A DNA stretch of 64,000 nucleotides. It comes from Mesoplasma chauliocola. GTDB lineage: Bacteria > Bacillota_I > Bacilli_A > Mycoplasmatales > Mycoplasmataceae. The DNA lies in assembly GCF_002290085.1 (NCBI RefSeq), contig NZ_CP023173.1, positions 62,001 to 126,000 of the forward strand. The letters run 5' to 3'. The notes under the pieces were generated by a model. It ran no database searches and was not told where the DNA came from. It worked only from the letters and a program-made list of their open reading frames with translations. Positions 47,276 to 59,658 of the stretch are shown piece after piece; within the stretch, counting starts at the first letter, position 1, and each line of letters starts with the position of its first letter. The translations under genes and the position numbers were made by a program.

Positions 47276-50200
47276 ATGAGACTTCGATTAATAATAAAAC
47301 AATCTTGAAAAGATTATAAAAACAAAGGTATTTTGTACCTAGTTTTTATTTTATTTTTGACAATTGTTTTAGGTGTTATTTTGGGAATAATTTCTTTTTT
47401 AACATATGCTGAATTTAATTTAAATCAAGCTTACCAAACTCGCTATGCAGGCCAGATATATGTCTCAAATAATTTAGCAAGTCAAGAAAAATACAAAAGT
47501 GATCCTTCTGAGTTAGATCCTGAGTTGGAATTTGGTTCAATAATTGATAAAAATGGAAAATTAAGAGAATATATACTTTCAAATATTTATGAAGAAACAA
47601 AAAATGAAATAACTTTTGACAAGCTAGAATATACAATCAATTCTTATATTGATTTTTTAGGAAAGTATGCAAAAGGAAATATTGAAAATTTTAGCAATTG
47701 AATTGATGAAGAAAAAATAAATGAATATCATGGATATAAAATTGAAGATATAAGAATATTTAAAAAGATAAATGATGATTTAGATAAAAATTTATCGTAT
47801 ATATCTGGTGAGTTAATGTTGCTTTACTATTATGATACTTTAACTGATTTTGACTTTTGAGCATATCCAAATAGATGAGGGTTGACTGATGAATTTAAAA
47901 ATTCAATAATTGTAACTTTAAGTCCAAGCTATGAAAATAACTTTAAAACTTTAGAAGAATATGAAGAACATCCTGAATTTCATAGATCCTCTGCAAATGA
48001 CTTTGTTGTTTACGAAGATAGGGACACTAAAAGCTTTTCAAGTAAAGATCAAGAAAAAATTTACAAAGGTGAATTTGTTTATGTTACACCAAAGTACCTA
48101 GAAGTAAATAATTTATCTATTGGAGATAAAGTTAATTATATTTATAATGATTCATATTTTGAAATGATAATAAAAGGAACTATGATAACTCCACATAGTA
48201 CAACCATGAATGATAATCAAGGAAATGTTCTTTTTGATTATAGAGGGTATCAGAAAGCATTTGATAGTAAAAGACTTAATAATCAAAAACTATTAGTACT
48301 TGAGCAAAATAATAGCGTTTCATATACATATGAAAAATTATCAAAAAGCTTAAATGAAAACTTTGTTATGAAGGGATATGGCATTGAACCTCAAACAAAA
48401 TACGAGCAAATCTATTTAATTTGAGATAATTCATTTCAAGATAACGTTTTTACAATAACTTTGTTTTTATTAAATAAAATTCTCACTATTGTAATAATTG
48501 GATTAATACTGGTTGTTTTCATTGTATTTTATTTTATGTCTGAAAACTTTTTAAGACTTCAGAGACAAACTTTTTATAATTTAAAAGCGATGGGATGTAA
48601 TAATTTTTCGTTAACTCTAATTTCCTCAATATCAGCAATATTACCAATAATTATTTCGTTCATTCTTTCATTTTTTATTGTTATTCCAATGTCAAACATG
48701 CTTTCAACCGCTGTTAAAACAGCATTTTCATTTTATTGACCAACAATAATGATTACGTGAAAGTTTGTAATGTTTTCATTTTTAATTCTATTTATGATAT
48801 TCAGCATATTCTTATTTAATAATTTTATTGTACTAAGTGGTAGAAAATCAAAAATAAATAAATTTAAAGAAAGTAAAAAACCTTCTGCTCCTATAATATA
48901 CATTAAGAAATTTATGTTGCCTTTACCAAGCAGAACTAGAATTGGATTGTCATTTGCATTACTTAATATAGCTAAGAATATTTATTGTTTTATTATACTT
49001 ATGCTAGCCTTTTCAGTAATTCTATTTACTTTTCAATTTAATGTATCCGTTAAAAATTCTGCAAATTCAATGGTTGAGTTTGCATATCCTGATGTATCAA
49101 TAAAATATCAAAGCAAATGATGAGATTTACAAGAAAATAAAGACGAAAAAACTCAAACCATAACGTATAGTTCATCTAATGATCAAATATTGGGTTATGA
49201 CAAAATGGAAGATTTTATTAAGATTAGAACAAGTGATGATTTTATTAACATGTTAGTGTTTACAACTCTAAATATTGATGTTCCGCATTCTCTAACAGGT
49301 ACTTCAACCAATGACTTAGGTAACTATATTTTAACTGGTGACTATATATGAGATTTGGCAAATTCTGCAAATTCAGAAGAGTCATTTAATTTGATTTTGG
49401 ATGTTGTAATTTTAAAAGTAAATAAATTACATGATGACAAAATAATTTCAGAAAAAAATAAGAATGAAGCTGTAAATTGAATTAATTCAAATAGAGAAAA
49501 AATTTGAAAGTACTACAAAATTTTTCAAGATTATATATTCACTATGAAGGTTAACATGACAAATCTTGGTTTAAATGAAACTTCACAGTTACCAATTAAT
49601 TTATTATTTGGTAAAACTTTTATTCAGCCTGATAAGAAAAGTTATTGAAGTTCAGGTGTGTCTTTTTCAAGTATTGCTGATGGTTCTTTTAGAGGGCAAG
49701 CAACAGCTGTTTCAGCAAGTAGAAATCAAAATCAAAAATCTTTTGGAAAAACAAGTGAGCTTTATAAACAGAGCACAATAACTGAAATTACAATGAACAA
49801 TAAAACAAATGCAAAAGCATTGAATGTTGAAATATCTAGACCGCTATTTGATAGAATGGGTTTTAGTGTAGGAGACACAATGCTAATGAGTGTAGATTCT
49901 CTTAAAACAGATTATTTTGAAGATATAAGAATACCAATAAGAATATCTGGTATTCAAAAAAATGATCTTTTAACCCCAAATGTCTATTTTGAAAAAACAG
50001 ATTATTTTGAAGTTCTTAAATATACATTATTAAATAGAGCTGTTGCCTTTGATAATCAATCAGCATATTCAACTATATTAGATGATAATCAAATTATATC
50101 TGCAGAATGAAATAGTTACCTAGAGTTTATAGATGATACTATTAAAAAATCAGGATCAATTAATCATGAGGATACTTTAGTTTTAAATAATGCTCAATTT

Positions 50201-50836
50201 TCAACAGATGATTTACCTGTAAATTTAAGGTTTTTAACTATACCTAGATTAACAAACACCACTGCTAAAAGCGAGTCGTCAGAAAATGTTGATTTAGAGA
50301 GAACGGATCTTCTAAGCTATATTGATGGTGATATTGATAGTTTTTGATCTTCAAAAAATGGTATATACCTAAATTCAATATCAAATGATATATGAAACTA
50401 TAGATTAATAAGAGATGCTATTCTTAAAAAAGCTGAGCCATTCCAAAAGGTAATGAGAGCAATAGATCAAGCATTGGTAGGAATGGTAATAGCAATATCA
50501 TTGGTGTTGATATCACTTATTTTAATGGAAAATAAAAATACGATTATTTTATTTAAATCTCTTGGTTATAGACCCAGAGAAATTAATAAATATTTAGTTA
50601 CAGGATATTTTATATCGGCTTTTATGGCTATTATGGGAGCTATAGTCATTAATAAGTTTCTAATTGAAAAATTGTCCCCACTAATAAATGAAAGCGCAGG
50701 AATTTCATTAGTATATGTTCTAAGCTATTCATATATTTTATACGCAATTATTCTATTTATTGGATTTGTATTTTTAGTATGAGGTTCAATAAAAATTTAC
50801 ACACGCAGACAAAAAGCAAAAGAAATAATAACATAG
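47276..50836 (+). CDS. Large FtsX-type ABC transporter permease
   Basis: This 1186-residue membrane protein has an N-terminal membrane anchor (ILYLVFILFLTIVLGVILGI), a large extracytoplasmic domain, a first three-segment FtsX block at about residues 395-525, another anchor, a second large extracytoplasmic domain, and a final FtsX block of three segments near the C-terminus (VGMVIAISLVLISLILMEN). The layout matches MacB/LolCE-related double-FtsX permeases. No ATPase gene is adjacent, so its partner is elsewhere. About 20 TGA codons read as Trp. AAAAGGAG precedes the start. Possible roles are lipoprotein or peptide handling, but the substrate cannot be told. Confidence 0.82.
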
Positions 50837-50845
50837 GAGAAAAAA

Positions 50846-52189
50846 ATGATTTACATAAATAAAGAAAAACAAGAAATAAGTGTTAAAGCAGTAGCTGATA
50901 ATTCACAAAATAAAATTATTAAAAATAAAGCTGGAACAGCAACATTGATTTCAGAAGACAAAATAATATATGTTGTTTTAAAAGAAGGAGAAGATACATT
51001 TGAAGAGCAAATTTCATCAGCTATTAAAAGTATCATTTCTTCATTTGACTTTAATTTAGATATTGAAATGTCATCTTTTTTTAAACTAGCTAATAAATTA
51101 AGTAAGGAAAAAATAATTAGAATAGTATATGAAACAATATCTTTTGAAAAGCATGTTGGTTTATCAACATCAAAAGAAGAAAATTTTTCATATAATCTTT
51201 TGGTTAATGAAGATTACGATAAATTATTTAAAGAACTTGAACTAACAACTGAATACACAAATTATGCAAGAGATTTGCAAGATACTCCACCAAATATTGG
51301 AACAAGTGAGTATTATGCAGAAAAAATATCAAAAGATGCATCAAACATTGATGGATTAAAAGTTACTGTTTTAGGTAAAAAAGAAGCCGAAAAATTAGGA
51401 ATGGGATTATTTTTAGCAGTTAACGCTGGTTCAGCTCATGAAGCGAAAGTTGTTGTAATGGAATATTGTGGAGATTCAACACAACCCAAAACAGGACTAG
51501 TTGGGAAAGGGATTTGTTTTGACTCTGGAGGATATAACTTAAAACCTTCAAATTATATGGAAGGAATGAAATTTGATATGTCTGGAGCAGCTGTAGTTTT
51601 ATCAGCAACAATGGCTTTGGCAAAAGCCAAATCAAAAGCAAACATTGTAGCTGTGGGAATGTTCACAGATAATAAAATAGGTAAGAATGCAACACTCCCT
51701 GATTCCGTAGTAACTTCAATGAGTGGAAAAAAAGTTTTAATTTTTGATACGGATGCAGAAGGAAGACTAGTGTTAGCAGATGGTATTAGTTATGTTGTTA
51801 AAGAGAAAAATGTAGATCAAGTTATTGATGCCTCTACTTTAACAGGAACTGTGTTATTTGCATTAGGGCACAATGCTACTGGGGCATTTTCACATTCAGA
51901 AGAATTAATTAATAAATTAAATATTGCTTCTGAAAGTTCAGGCGAAAGATTTTGAAGATTACCAATCTTTAAAGAACATTTAAAACAAGTTAAAAAAGAT
52001 GCAGCACCATTAGCAGATTTAACAAATGCTTGTCGTGTAAGATATGAAGATTGTTCTTACGCAGCTGCTTTCTTAAATGAATTTGCTGAAAATAAACCTT
52101 TCTTGCATTTAGATATTGCAGGAACTGCTGATAAAGAAAATAAAGGTCAGGGTGTTTTAGTTAAAACTTTATTTGAAATGTTTAAATAA
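50846..52189 (+). CDS. pepA: Leucyl aminopeptidase, M17 family (copy 1 of 3)
   Basis: This 447-residue metallo-aminopeptidase has metal and catalytic motifs GKGICFDSGGYNLKPS, EGMKFDMSGAA and DTDAEGRL (equivalent to NTDAEGRL). The first ~140 residues form the divergent N-terminal domain. It starts 9 bases after the permease gene with AGGAGAAAAA. TGA at 51953-51955 is Trp. It probably releases amino acids from imported peptides. Long stretches of its catalytic domain match copy 2 closely. Confidence 0.94.
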
Positions 52190-52212
52190 AAGTGGGTAAT
52201 TCCACTTTTTCT
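52188..52212 (+). terminator. Terminator after pepA copy 1
   Basis: AAAAGTGG pairs with CCACTTTTT a few bases later, right at the stop codon, with T-rich continuation. Confidence 0.78.
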
Positions 52213-52283
52213 TGTTTTAACCTATTATTGTTTTACTTATTAAGTGATATAATTTTTTGTAAATAGAAAGATGGTATATATTT

Positions 52284-53627
52284 ATGATTACATTAAATAA
52301 AACAAATCACGAAATTAAATTTATTGCTGTTGCAGATAACAAAGGTAATGAATTTATTAAAGATAGTGCAGGAGCTGTGACTTTAATTTCAGAAGACAAA
52401 ACAATCTATTTAGTTATTAAACAAAAAGGATGCAGAGTAAAACAAATTAAGGCAGGCTTAAAAGCAGCTTTAGCAAATTACAAATATAACTTAAACATTG
52501 AATTGGATTCAATTATTAACTTAATGGGAGAAGAACACAGCGAATTAGTATTTAACACTGTTTATGAAACAATTGCGTTTTTATCTCATGATGTAGTAAC
52601 TTATAAAAAAGATTCAAAATCATCAAAAGTAGAATTTAACATTGTTACAAAAAAAGATTTCAATGAATTAGAAAAGTCAGCATTGATTAAAACTGAAATG
52701 ATTAATTATGCAAGAGATTTACAAGATACTCCACCAAATATTGGGACAAGTGAATATTATGCAGAAAAAATATCAAAAGATGCAGCAACTATTGATGGAT
52801 TAAAAGTTACTGTTTTAGGTAAAAAAGAAGCGGAACAATTTGGAATGGGATTATTCTTAGGAGTTAATGCAGGTTCAGCTCATGAGCCAAAAATTGTTGT
52901 AATGGAATATTGTGGAGATGCAACACAACCAAAAACAGGATTAGTTGGAAAAGGGATTTGCTTTGACTCTGGAGGGTATAACTTAAAACCATCAGCTTCA
53001 ATGCAAGGAATGAAATTTGACATGTCTGGTGCTGCAATTATGTTATCAGCAACAATGGCATTAGCAAAAGCAAAAGCAAAAGCAAATATTGTTGCAGTTG
53101 GAATGTTTACAGACAATAAGATTGGAACAACAGCTACTTTACCAGAATCAGTTTTAACATCAATGAATGGTTTAACTGTTGAAATCAACAATACAGATGC
53201 AGAAGGAAGATTAGTATTAGCTGATGGAATGACTTATGCAATTAGAGAAAAAGGTGTTGAAAGAATTATTGAAGCTTCAACATTAACAGGGGCACTATTA
53301 GTGGTTTTAGGAAATTCAGCAATTGGTGCATTTACACATCAAGATGAATTATGACATACTTTTGAAGCAGCTTCACTAAAAACTAGAGAAAGAATGTGAC
53401 GTTTACCAATCTATGAAGAACATTTAGAAAGAGTGAAGGCAGGAGCAATCTTAGGAGATCTTTCAAATGCTGTTAAAGGTTATGAAGGAAGTTCAACTGC
53501 GGCAGCATTCTTAAATGAATTTGCAGAAGAAAAACAATTTATTCACTTTGATATTGCTGGAACAGCAGATATTGATGGTCGTGGACAAGGTATTTTAATT
53601 AAAACATTATTTGAAGTTTTAAAATAA
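52284..53627 (+). CDS. pepA: Leucyl aminopeptidase, M17 family (copy 2 of 3)
   Basis: This 447-residue aminopeptidase has all M17 motifs: GKGICFDSGGYNLKPS, QGMKFDMSGAA and NTDAEGRLVLADGMTY. It has the same length as copy 1. Bases around 52705-52800 are almost identical to the matching part of copy 1, while the N-terminal domains differ. TGA codons at 53352-53354 and 53397-53399 are Trp. It has its own terminator and probably its own promoter, so the copies may be regulated separately. Confidence 0.95.
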
Positions 53628-53638
53628 TTAATTTTTTT

Positions 53639-53669
53639 AATCATAAGTATTAAAGCTTATGATTTTTTT
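53639..53669 (+). terminator. Terminator after pepA copy 2
   Basis: AATCATAAG and CTTATGATT form a 9-base stem with an 8-base loop and a T7 tail. Confidence 0.88.
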
Positions 53670-53689
53670 AAATAGAAATGAGAATTTGC

Positions 53690-55039
53690 ATGATAACAAT
53701 TAATAATAAAAACTTAAAGTATAAGCTTGTAGCTATAAACAATGAATCATCAAATAAGCAAGTTGATTTTGAACCTGGAAAAGTTAGTTTTATTAGCGAA
53801 GAAAATACTTTCTACTTAGTTATAAAAAAAGATTCTATGTCAAATTTAAGACAAGTTAAATTAGGAATGTCAGAATTTATTAAAAATTCAAAGGGTGATA
53901 CAACAATAAATTTTGATACTTTTAAACTTGCCTTACCTGAAATCTCACCTGAAGTACTTTTTAATGTTATATTTGAAATAATTTCATTTGAGACTCATGA
54001 AAAAATTACTTATAAAAAAGAGAATAAAATAAATAATTTTGTATTTAATATTGAAGCGGAAGAATATGATGATTTATATAAAGAAAACCTTATTAAAAAT
54101 AAATATGTAAATTATGCAAGGGACTTACAAGATTTTCCGCCAAATATTGGAACAAGTAATTTTTATGGTGAAAAAATATCAAAAGATGCAATAAACATCG
54201 AAGGATTAAAAGTTTCAGTTTTAAAAAATAGAGAATTAAAAAATTTAAATATGAACTTAGTTTTAGCTGTGAATGCTGGATCAAATCATGAAGCAAACGT
54301 TGTTGTTTTAGAATACAATAATAATCCAGGTGGTGAAAAAATTGCATTAGTTGGAAAAGGGATTTGCTTTGACACTGGAGGTTATGATTTAAAACCTTCA
54401 ACGTTTATTGAGGGAATGAAATTTGATATGACTGGTGCTGCGATTGTTGTGTCTATAGCAATGGCTTTAGCCGAAGCAAAGGCAAAAGTTAACTTTGTAG
54501 CCATAGGTCTTTTTACTGATAATTTAATAGGAACAAAAGCAACTTTACCAGAGTCAGTCTTAAAATCAAAAAATGGTTTAACTGTTGAAGTTAACAATAC
54601 TGATGCAGAAGGAAGATTAATTTTGGCTGATGGTATAACATATGCTATTAAAGAAAAAAATGCTGATAAAATTTATGATATTGCAACCCTAACAGGAGCA
54701 ACTGCTATGGCTCTTGGGGAATCTGCATCAGGTGTATTTACAGAATTTGATGAAATGTGAGAAAATCTTGAAAATGCTTCTAAATACACTACAGAAAGAT
54801 TTTGAAGATTACCTATTTTTGAAGATCATAAAGAACAAGTTCAAAATGATTCAATTTTGGCTGACTTAACTAATTCGTGTAATAAAGGACCTGGTGGTTC
54901 AACTGCAGCAGCATTCTTGACGTTCTTTGCAGAGGATAAAAAATTCTTACACATTGATTGTTCAAGAGTTGTTAGGGTTGGCCTTAAAGGCCAAGGTTAT
55001 ATTGTTAAAACAATCTTTGAAGCATTAAAAAATTATTAG
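53690..55039 (+). CDS. pepA: Leucyl aminopeptidase, M17 family (copy 3 of 3)
   Basis: This 449-residue paralogue is the most divergent of the three. The motifs are GKGICFDTGGYDLKPS (Ser to Thr in the usual DSGG), EGMKFDMTGAA and NTDAEGRLILADGITY, so the known metal and catalytic residues are kept. The second ATG at 53690 was chosen over 53678 because copies 1 and 2 begin at the equivalent residue (MITINN, MIYINK, MITLNK). The ribosome site is weak. TGA at 54758-54760 and 54802-54804 is Trp. Confidence 0.92.
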
Positions 55040-55083
55040 AGCTTTAAGTTATAATATTAGAAAGAAATAAATGAGGAAACAAT

Positions 55084-55773
55084 ATGAAAATCAATACTTG
55101 AACATTTTATGATGCTAAAAACTTAGTAGATGTACAAATGAATCCGCTTTTAAGTGGAGATATCGTATTCTTGGTTTTAAGACCAGATATTAATCAACCA
55201 AATAGGTTATTAGGTTTTGGATTGCCAAAAGAGAAATCAGCAACTGTTATTGTAGATTTACAAAATAAAGAATTAACTCACGACGATGTTTATGCAATTT
55301 TTAAAGGGAATTTAGGAATAACTGATACAAAAAACATTAAACCAATTGAAATTAACGGAACAAATCTTTCAACTCCAATCAGATTGGAAAATATTCAAAA
55401 ATTAATTGAAGTTTATAATGTATTCTTTAAATCTGAGTCATTTGAATTTGAAACAAATGATTATTCAAAAGAAGAAGATTTAGCAAGACCAGATATTTTT
55501 ACAGAGTTAGATTTTAATAAAATTGCATTACCAAATATTTTACAAAGTTTACAAGCTGGTATGAATGAGTACAATAAGCAAATGGAATTTTTACAAAAAA
55601 CTGAAATGCCTGATGAAGAAAGAAAAGATAAAATCGTTTCACTATCAGTACTTCAATCTAACTTAATTTTATTCTTTGATAATGCGTTAAGAAAATTAAA
55701 TAATGTTGTTATTGAGCAGCAAAATGAAATAGAACAATTAAAGAATGACAAAAGTAACTTAAAATTGAACTAA
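55084..55773 (+). CDS. Uncharacterised 229-residue protein
   Basis: I do not recognise a family. It is a soluble, acidic protein without signal or membrane segments. The N-terminal ~120 residues look like a mixed alpha/beta fold (SGDIVFLVLRPDI, SATVIVDLQN). The last ~70 residues are helical and end in a probable coiled coil (NNVVIEQQNEIEQLKNDKSN). GAGGAAACAAT precedes the start and TGA at 55099-55101 is Trp. It lies 44 bases after pepA copy 3, so it may be read through from it, but it has a TATAAT-like sequence at about 55051. Its function is unknown. Confidence 0.75.
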
Positions 55774-55836
55774 AGTTTGAAATTATTATGATTTTATATA
55801 TAATAATTTAGTAAGTAAAACAGAGGAGTTATTAAA

Positions 55837-55902
55837 ATGAAGGTTTTAATTAAGTCAATAAAACTAAATAGACTAACCAACAAAATAACTCAAATAATGT
55901 AA
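55837..55902 (+). CDS. 21-codon leader ORF upstream of purA
   Basis: A short frame encoding MKVLIKSIKLNRLTNKITQI plus Met is preceded by a strong GAGGAG ribosome site at good spacing. A -10-like TATAAT lies at about 55799. Its TAA stop touches the first base of the purA leader terminator. It is too short to judge by homology. The arrangement suggests a leader peptide acting in cis, but a small free-standing peptide gene is also possible. Confidence 0.5.
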   Translation: MKVLIKSIKLNRLTNKITQIM

Positions 55903-55946
55903 AAATAACCTAAATTTGCCGAAAAGCAAAGAGGTTATTTTTTGTT
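55903..55946 (+). terminator. Terminator/attenuator in the purA leader
   Basis: AAATAACCT pairs with AGGTTATTT and an inner stem TTTGC/GCAAA with loop CGAAAA strengthens it. A T-run follows. It lies between the leader ORF and purA, 15 bases before the purA start, so purA transcription from the upstream promoter must pass it. Confidence 0.85.
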
Positions 55947-55960
55947 TTAGAAAGGATTTT

Positions 55961-57250
55961 ATGAAAGAAATAAATTCATTAGTTGTTGTAGGAGCTCAAT
56001 GAGGAGACGAAGGAAAAGGAAAAATGACTGACTATTTTGCCCAAAAAGCAGATGTAGTTGTTAGATTTGCTGGTGGAGATAACGCTGGACACATAATTAA
56101 CTTTAATGGTCAAAAACATAAGGTCACAATTATACCTTCAGGAATTTTTAATCCCAATGTCACTAGTGTAATTGGTAATGGATGTGTAGTTAACTTAAAG
56201 AATCTAGTTACAGAGTTAAATACTATTAAAGCCAGTGGAGTGGAACTAGGAAAGCTTTTAATTTCTGATCGTGCTCAGTTAATTATGCCTTATCACATTT
56301 TAATTGATGGAGCTCAAGAAGAGGCAAGAGGTGCTAGAAAAATTGGAACGACAAAAAGAGGAATTGGACCAACTTATCAAGATAAAGCATCAAGATTAGG
56401 GATTAGAATCGCAGATATTGAAGAGACAAATTTTAAAGAAACATTTAAAGAAATTTTTGAATATGAAATGAAATTTTTGAAAAATATGTTTAATGTTGAA
56501 TCAATTAGTTTTGAAGAAACATTTGCTCAACTAATGAATGATTATAAAGTAATTAAGAGTTTTATCACGGATACTGGAATATTTGTTGAAAGAGCAATTA
56601 AAGAAGGCAAAAAAGTATTATTTGAAGGTGCTCAAGGTGCACTTTTAGATATTGATCATGGTACATATCCATATGTAACAAGTTCAAACACTTCTGCAAA
56701 TAATGCTTCAACAGGAACAGGAATTTCTCATAAATTAATTAAAAATACTCTTGGTGTAGTTAAAGCTTATTCAACAAGAGTTGGTGCTGGTGCTTTTCCA
56801 ACTGAGCTTGTAAATAATGTAGGTGATGGAATTAGAGAAAGAGGACATGAATATGGATCAAATACAAAAAGACCTAGAAGAGTTGGTTGAATTGATTTGG
56901 TTGCATTAAGACATGCAATTAGAACTTCGGGTCTTGATTATTTATTCATAACTTTATTAGATGTTTTATCAGGTATGGATGAAATTATGATTTGTGAAAG
57001 ATATATTTTAGATAATAAAGAAATTGATTTTATGCCACCAACAAGCTCTAAACATGAAAAATGTGAAGCTAAATATATTACAATGCCAGGTTGAAAACAA
57101 GATATAACAAGTGTCAAATCTTTTACTGAATTACCTATAAATGCTCAAGCATATTTAAATAAAATAGCTGAATTATGCGAAATTGAAATATCAGGTTTTT
57201 CAGTTGGACCAGATAGACTTCAAACAGTAATTATGAAAGAAATAATGTAA
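55961..57250 (+). CDS. purA: Adenylosuccinate synthetase
   Basis: This 429-residue enzyme forms adenylosuccinate from IMP, GTP and aspartate. It has the GTP/IMP motif GAQWGDEGKGKMTD (Trp from TGA), AGGDNAGH, the arginine-rich GTTKRGIGPTYQDKASR, FEGAQGALLDIDHGTYP and the C-terminal GFSVGPDR. Length is normal. AGAAAGGAT precedes the start. purB follows after 20 bases, so together they convert IMP to AMP. De novo purine genes are absent from the window, in line with base salvage. Confidence 0.97.
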
Positions 57251-57270
57251 TCATTAAACAAGGTGTAAAA

Positions 57271-58569
57271 ATGATAAATAGATATACAGTTAAAAAAATA
57301 GAAGATATTTGAAATGATGAAAATAAATTAAATATTTGATTAGATGTAGAGAAAAAAGTCAGTTATGCTTGAATGAAAATGGGTATAGTATCACAAGATG
57401 AATATAATTTAATAAGTCAAAATGCATCAATTAATATTCAAAGAATGTTAGAAATCGAAAAAGAAACGCGTCATGATGTTGTTGCATTTACAAGAGCTAT
57501 TTCTGAAACTTTAGGTAAAGAGAAAAAATGAATTCATTTAGGATTAACTTCAACTGATGTTGTTGACACAGCTCAAAATAAGTTAATTCAATTATCAAAT
57601 AGAATAGTTGTTGCATCATTAGTAGAATTAAAAGCCGTTTTAAAAGATAAAGCTTTAAAATACAAAAATACTTTAACTATGGGAAGATCACATGGCATTT
57701 ATGGTGAACCAACATCTTTGGGCTTAAAATTTTTGTTGTGATTTGATGAATTAAATAGACAACTTGAAAGATTTTATTTAGCAAGAAAACAAATTGAAGT
57801 AGCAAAAATATCAGGCTCAATGGGAAATTATGCAAACATGGAGTTTGAAATTGAGGAAATAGTTGCAAATGAAATGGGATTGGGAATTGATAATATATCA
57901 ACTCAAGTAACACAAAGAGATAGACATGCGTTCCTTATCAGTGTGTTTGCTAATATTGCCTCTACTTTGGAAAAAATAGCAACTGAAATAAGATTATTTC
58001 AAAGAAGTGAAGTACAAGAATGACATGAAGGATTTAAACCCAATCAAAAAGGTTCAAGTTCAATGCCACATAAAAAAAATCCTATTAGTTCTGAAAATAT
58101 AACAGGACTTTCAAGGTATTTGCGTTCATTCACAAACGTTGCTTTTGAAAACAATGTGTTATGACATGAGAGAGACATTTCACATAGTTCAAATGAAAGA
58201 ATCATTTTAAGTGATATTTATAATGTTTTAGTTTATTCACTAAATAGATTGAAAGAAACATTAGAAGAGTTAGTAATTGATGAAGAAAAAATGTTAGAAC
58301 ACATAAATAGTCAATTTAATGTTTTTTATAGTCAGCCAATGCTAAATTACATTTTAATTAATTGTGATGAATCAAGAGAAGAAGTTTACGACTTTATTCA
58401 AAAATGCACATTTGAAACAATGAATTCAAAAGTTGATTTTAAAGAGAGTTTAATTAGAAACGGATTAAATAAATATGTAAAAGATATGAGTAAAATTGAA
58501 GAAATTTTTAACATAAATTACTTTATTAGAAATGTTGACAAGATTTATTCAAGAACTTTAAAAAAATAA
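57271..58569 (+). CDS. purB: Adenylosuccinate lyase
   Basis: This 432-residue fumarase-superfamily lyase converts adenylosuccinate to AMP and fumarate. Recognised segments are [11 protein letters not shown], the [14 protein letters not shown] catalytic His region and the superfamily signature [11 protein letters not shown]. Many TGA codons are Trp. It is the second gene of the purAB pair with AAGGTG as ribosome site and is followed after 34 bases by prs. Confidence 0.96.
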
Positions 58570-58603
58570 TTGATATTATAAGAACAAAAGGGGAAATATT
58601 TAA

Positions 58604-59647
58604 ATGCTTTCAAGAAAAGAAAATGTGCATATTTTTGGGTTAACACAAGGGATTGAATTAGCTCAAGAGATATGTGATATATTAGGTGTAAAAAGAAAAG
58701 AAGTAAAAACATTAAAATTTGCTGATGGTGAAATCTTAATTGAATCTTTAGATTCAGTGAGAGGAAAAGAAATTTATGTGATTCAATCAACTTCAACTCC
58801 AGTTAATGATAGCATCATGGAATTGCTTATTGCAATTGATGCTTTTAAACGTGGAAGTGCTGAAAAAATTAATGTCGTTATTCCTTATTATGGTTATGCT
58901 AGACAAGACCGTAAGGCAAAGGGAAGACAACCAATTACATCAAAGCTTGTTGCTGATTTATTAACAAAAGCAGGTGCAGATAGAGTAATGACAGTTGACA
59001 TTCACTCACCGCAATCAATGGGATTCTTTGATGTTCCAATGGATAATTTCTATACAGCTCAAACATTAGCTAGTCAAATAATTGACACTATTGAAGCAAA
59101 AGGATGAGATCCAAATGAGTGTATATTAGTTTCACCAGATTATGGGGGAATGACAAGAGTTCATAAAGTTGAGTCATATACTTGTGGTTTAACAAATGGT
59201 ATTGCAGTTATTGGTAAAAGAAGACCAGAACCCAACAAAGCAGAGGTGGAATTTGTTCTTGGAGATATTAAGGAAAAGCACTGTTTTATTATCGATGATA
59301 TGATTGATACAGGTGGAACTATTATCAACGCTGCTAAGGCACTTAAAGAACAAGGCGCTAAAGATGTTCATATTTTTGCATGTCATGGTTTATTTAATGG
59401 ACCAGCAAAAGAAAGAATGGTTTCTGCAATTAGTGAAGAAGTTGTGCAAGAAGTTGTAGTAACAAATACAATTCAAATAGCTGAAGAGAAAAAGTTTAAA
59501 GGATTAAAGATAATTTCAGTTGCCCCTTTATTAGCAGAAATGATTGATTCTTCAATTAGTCATGAATCATTAACAGAAGTTTACAATAATAAAAAGCAAC
59601 AGATTTGAGATAGAGCTCAAACAATTATTAAAAAATTTAGCAAGTAA
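58604..59647 (+). CDS. prs: Ribose-phosphate pyrophosphokinase
   Basis: This 347-residue enzyme makes PRPP for nucleotide salvage. The N-terminal part has FADGEILIES, the flexible loop YYGYARQDRKAKGRQPI and the metal-binding VDIHSPQSMGFF. The PRPP signature is FIIDDMIDTGGTI. TGA at 59105-59107 joins two open parts and a later TGA lies before the last helix, both Trp. AAAGGGGAAA precedes the start. PRPP supply next to purA/purB fits purine salvage. Confidence 0.96.
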
Positions 59648-59658
59648 AGAGGAAAACA

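Noticed and set aside
53678-53689. Earlier ATG for pepA copy 3
   Set aside because: The paralogues begin at the residue corresponding to 53690, so the four extra codons are unlikely to be translated.
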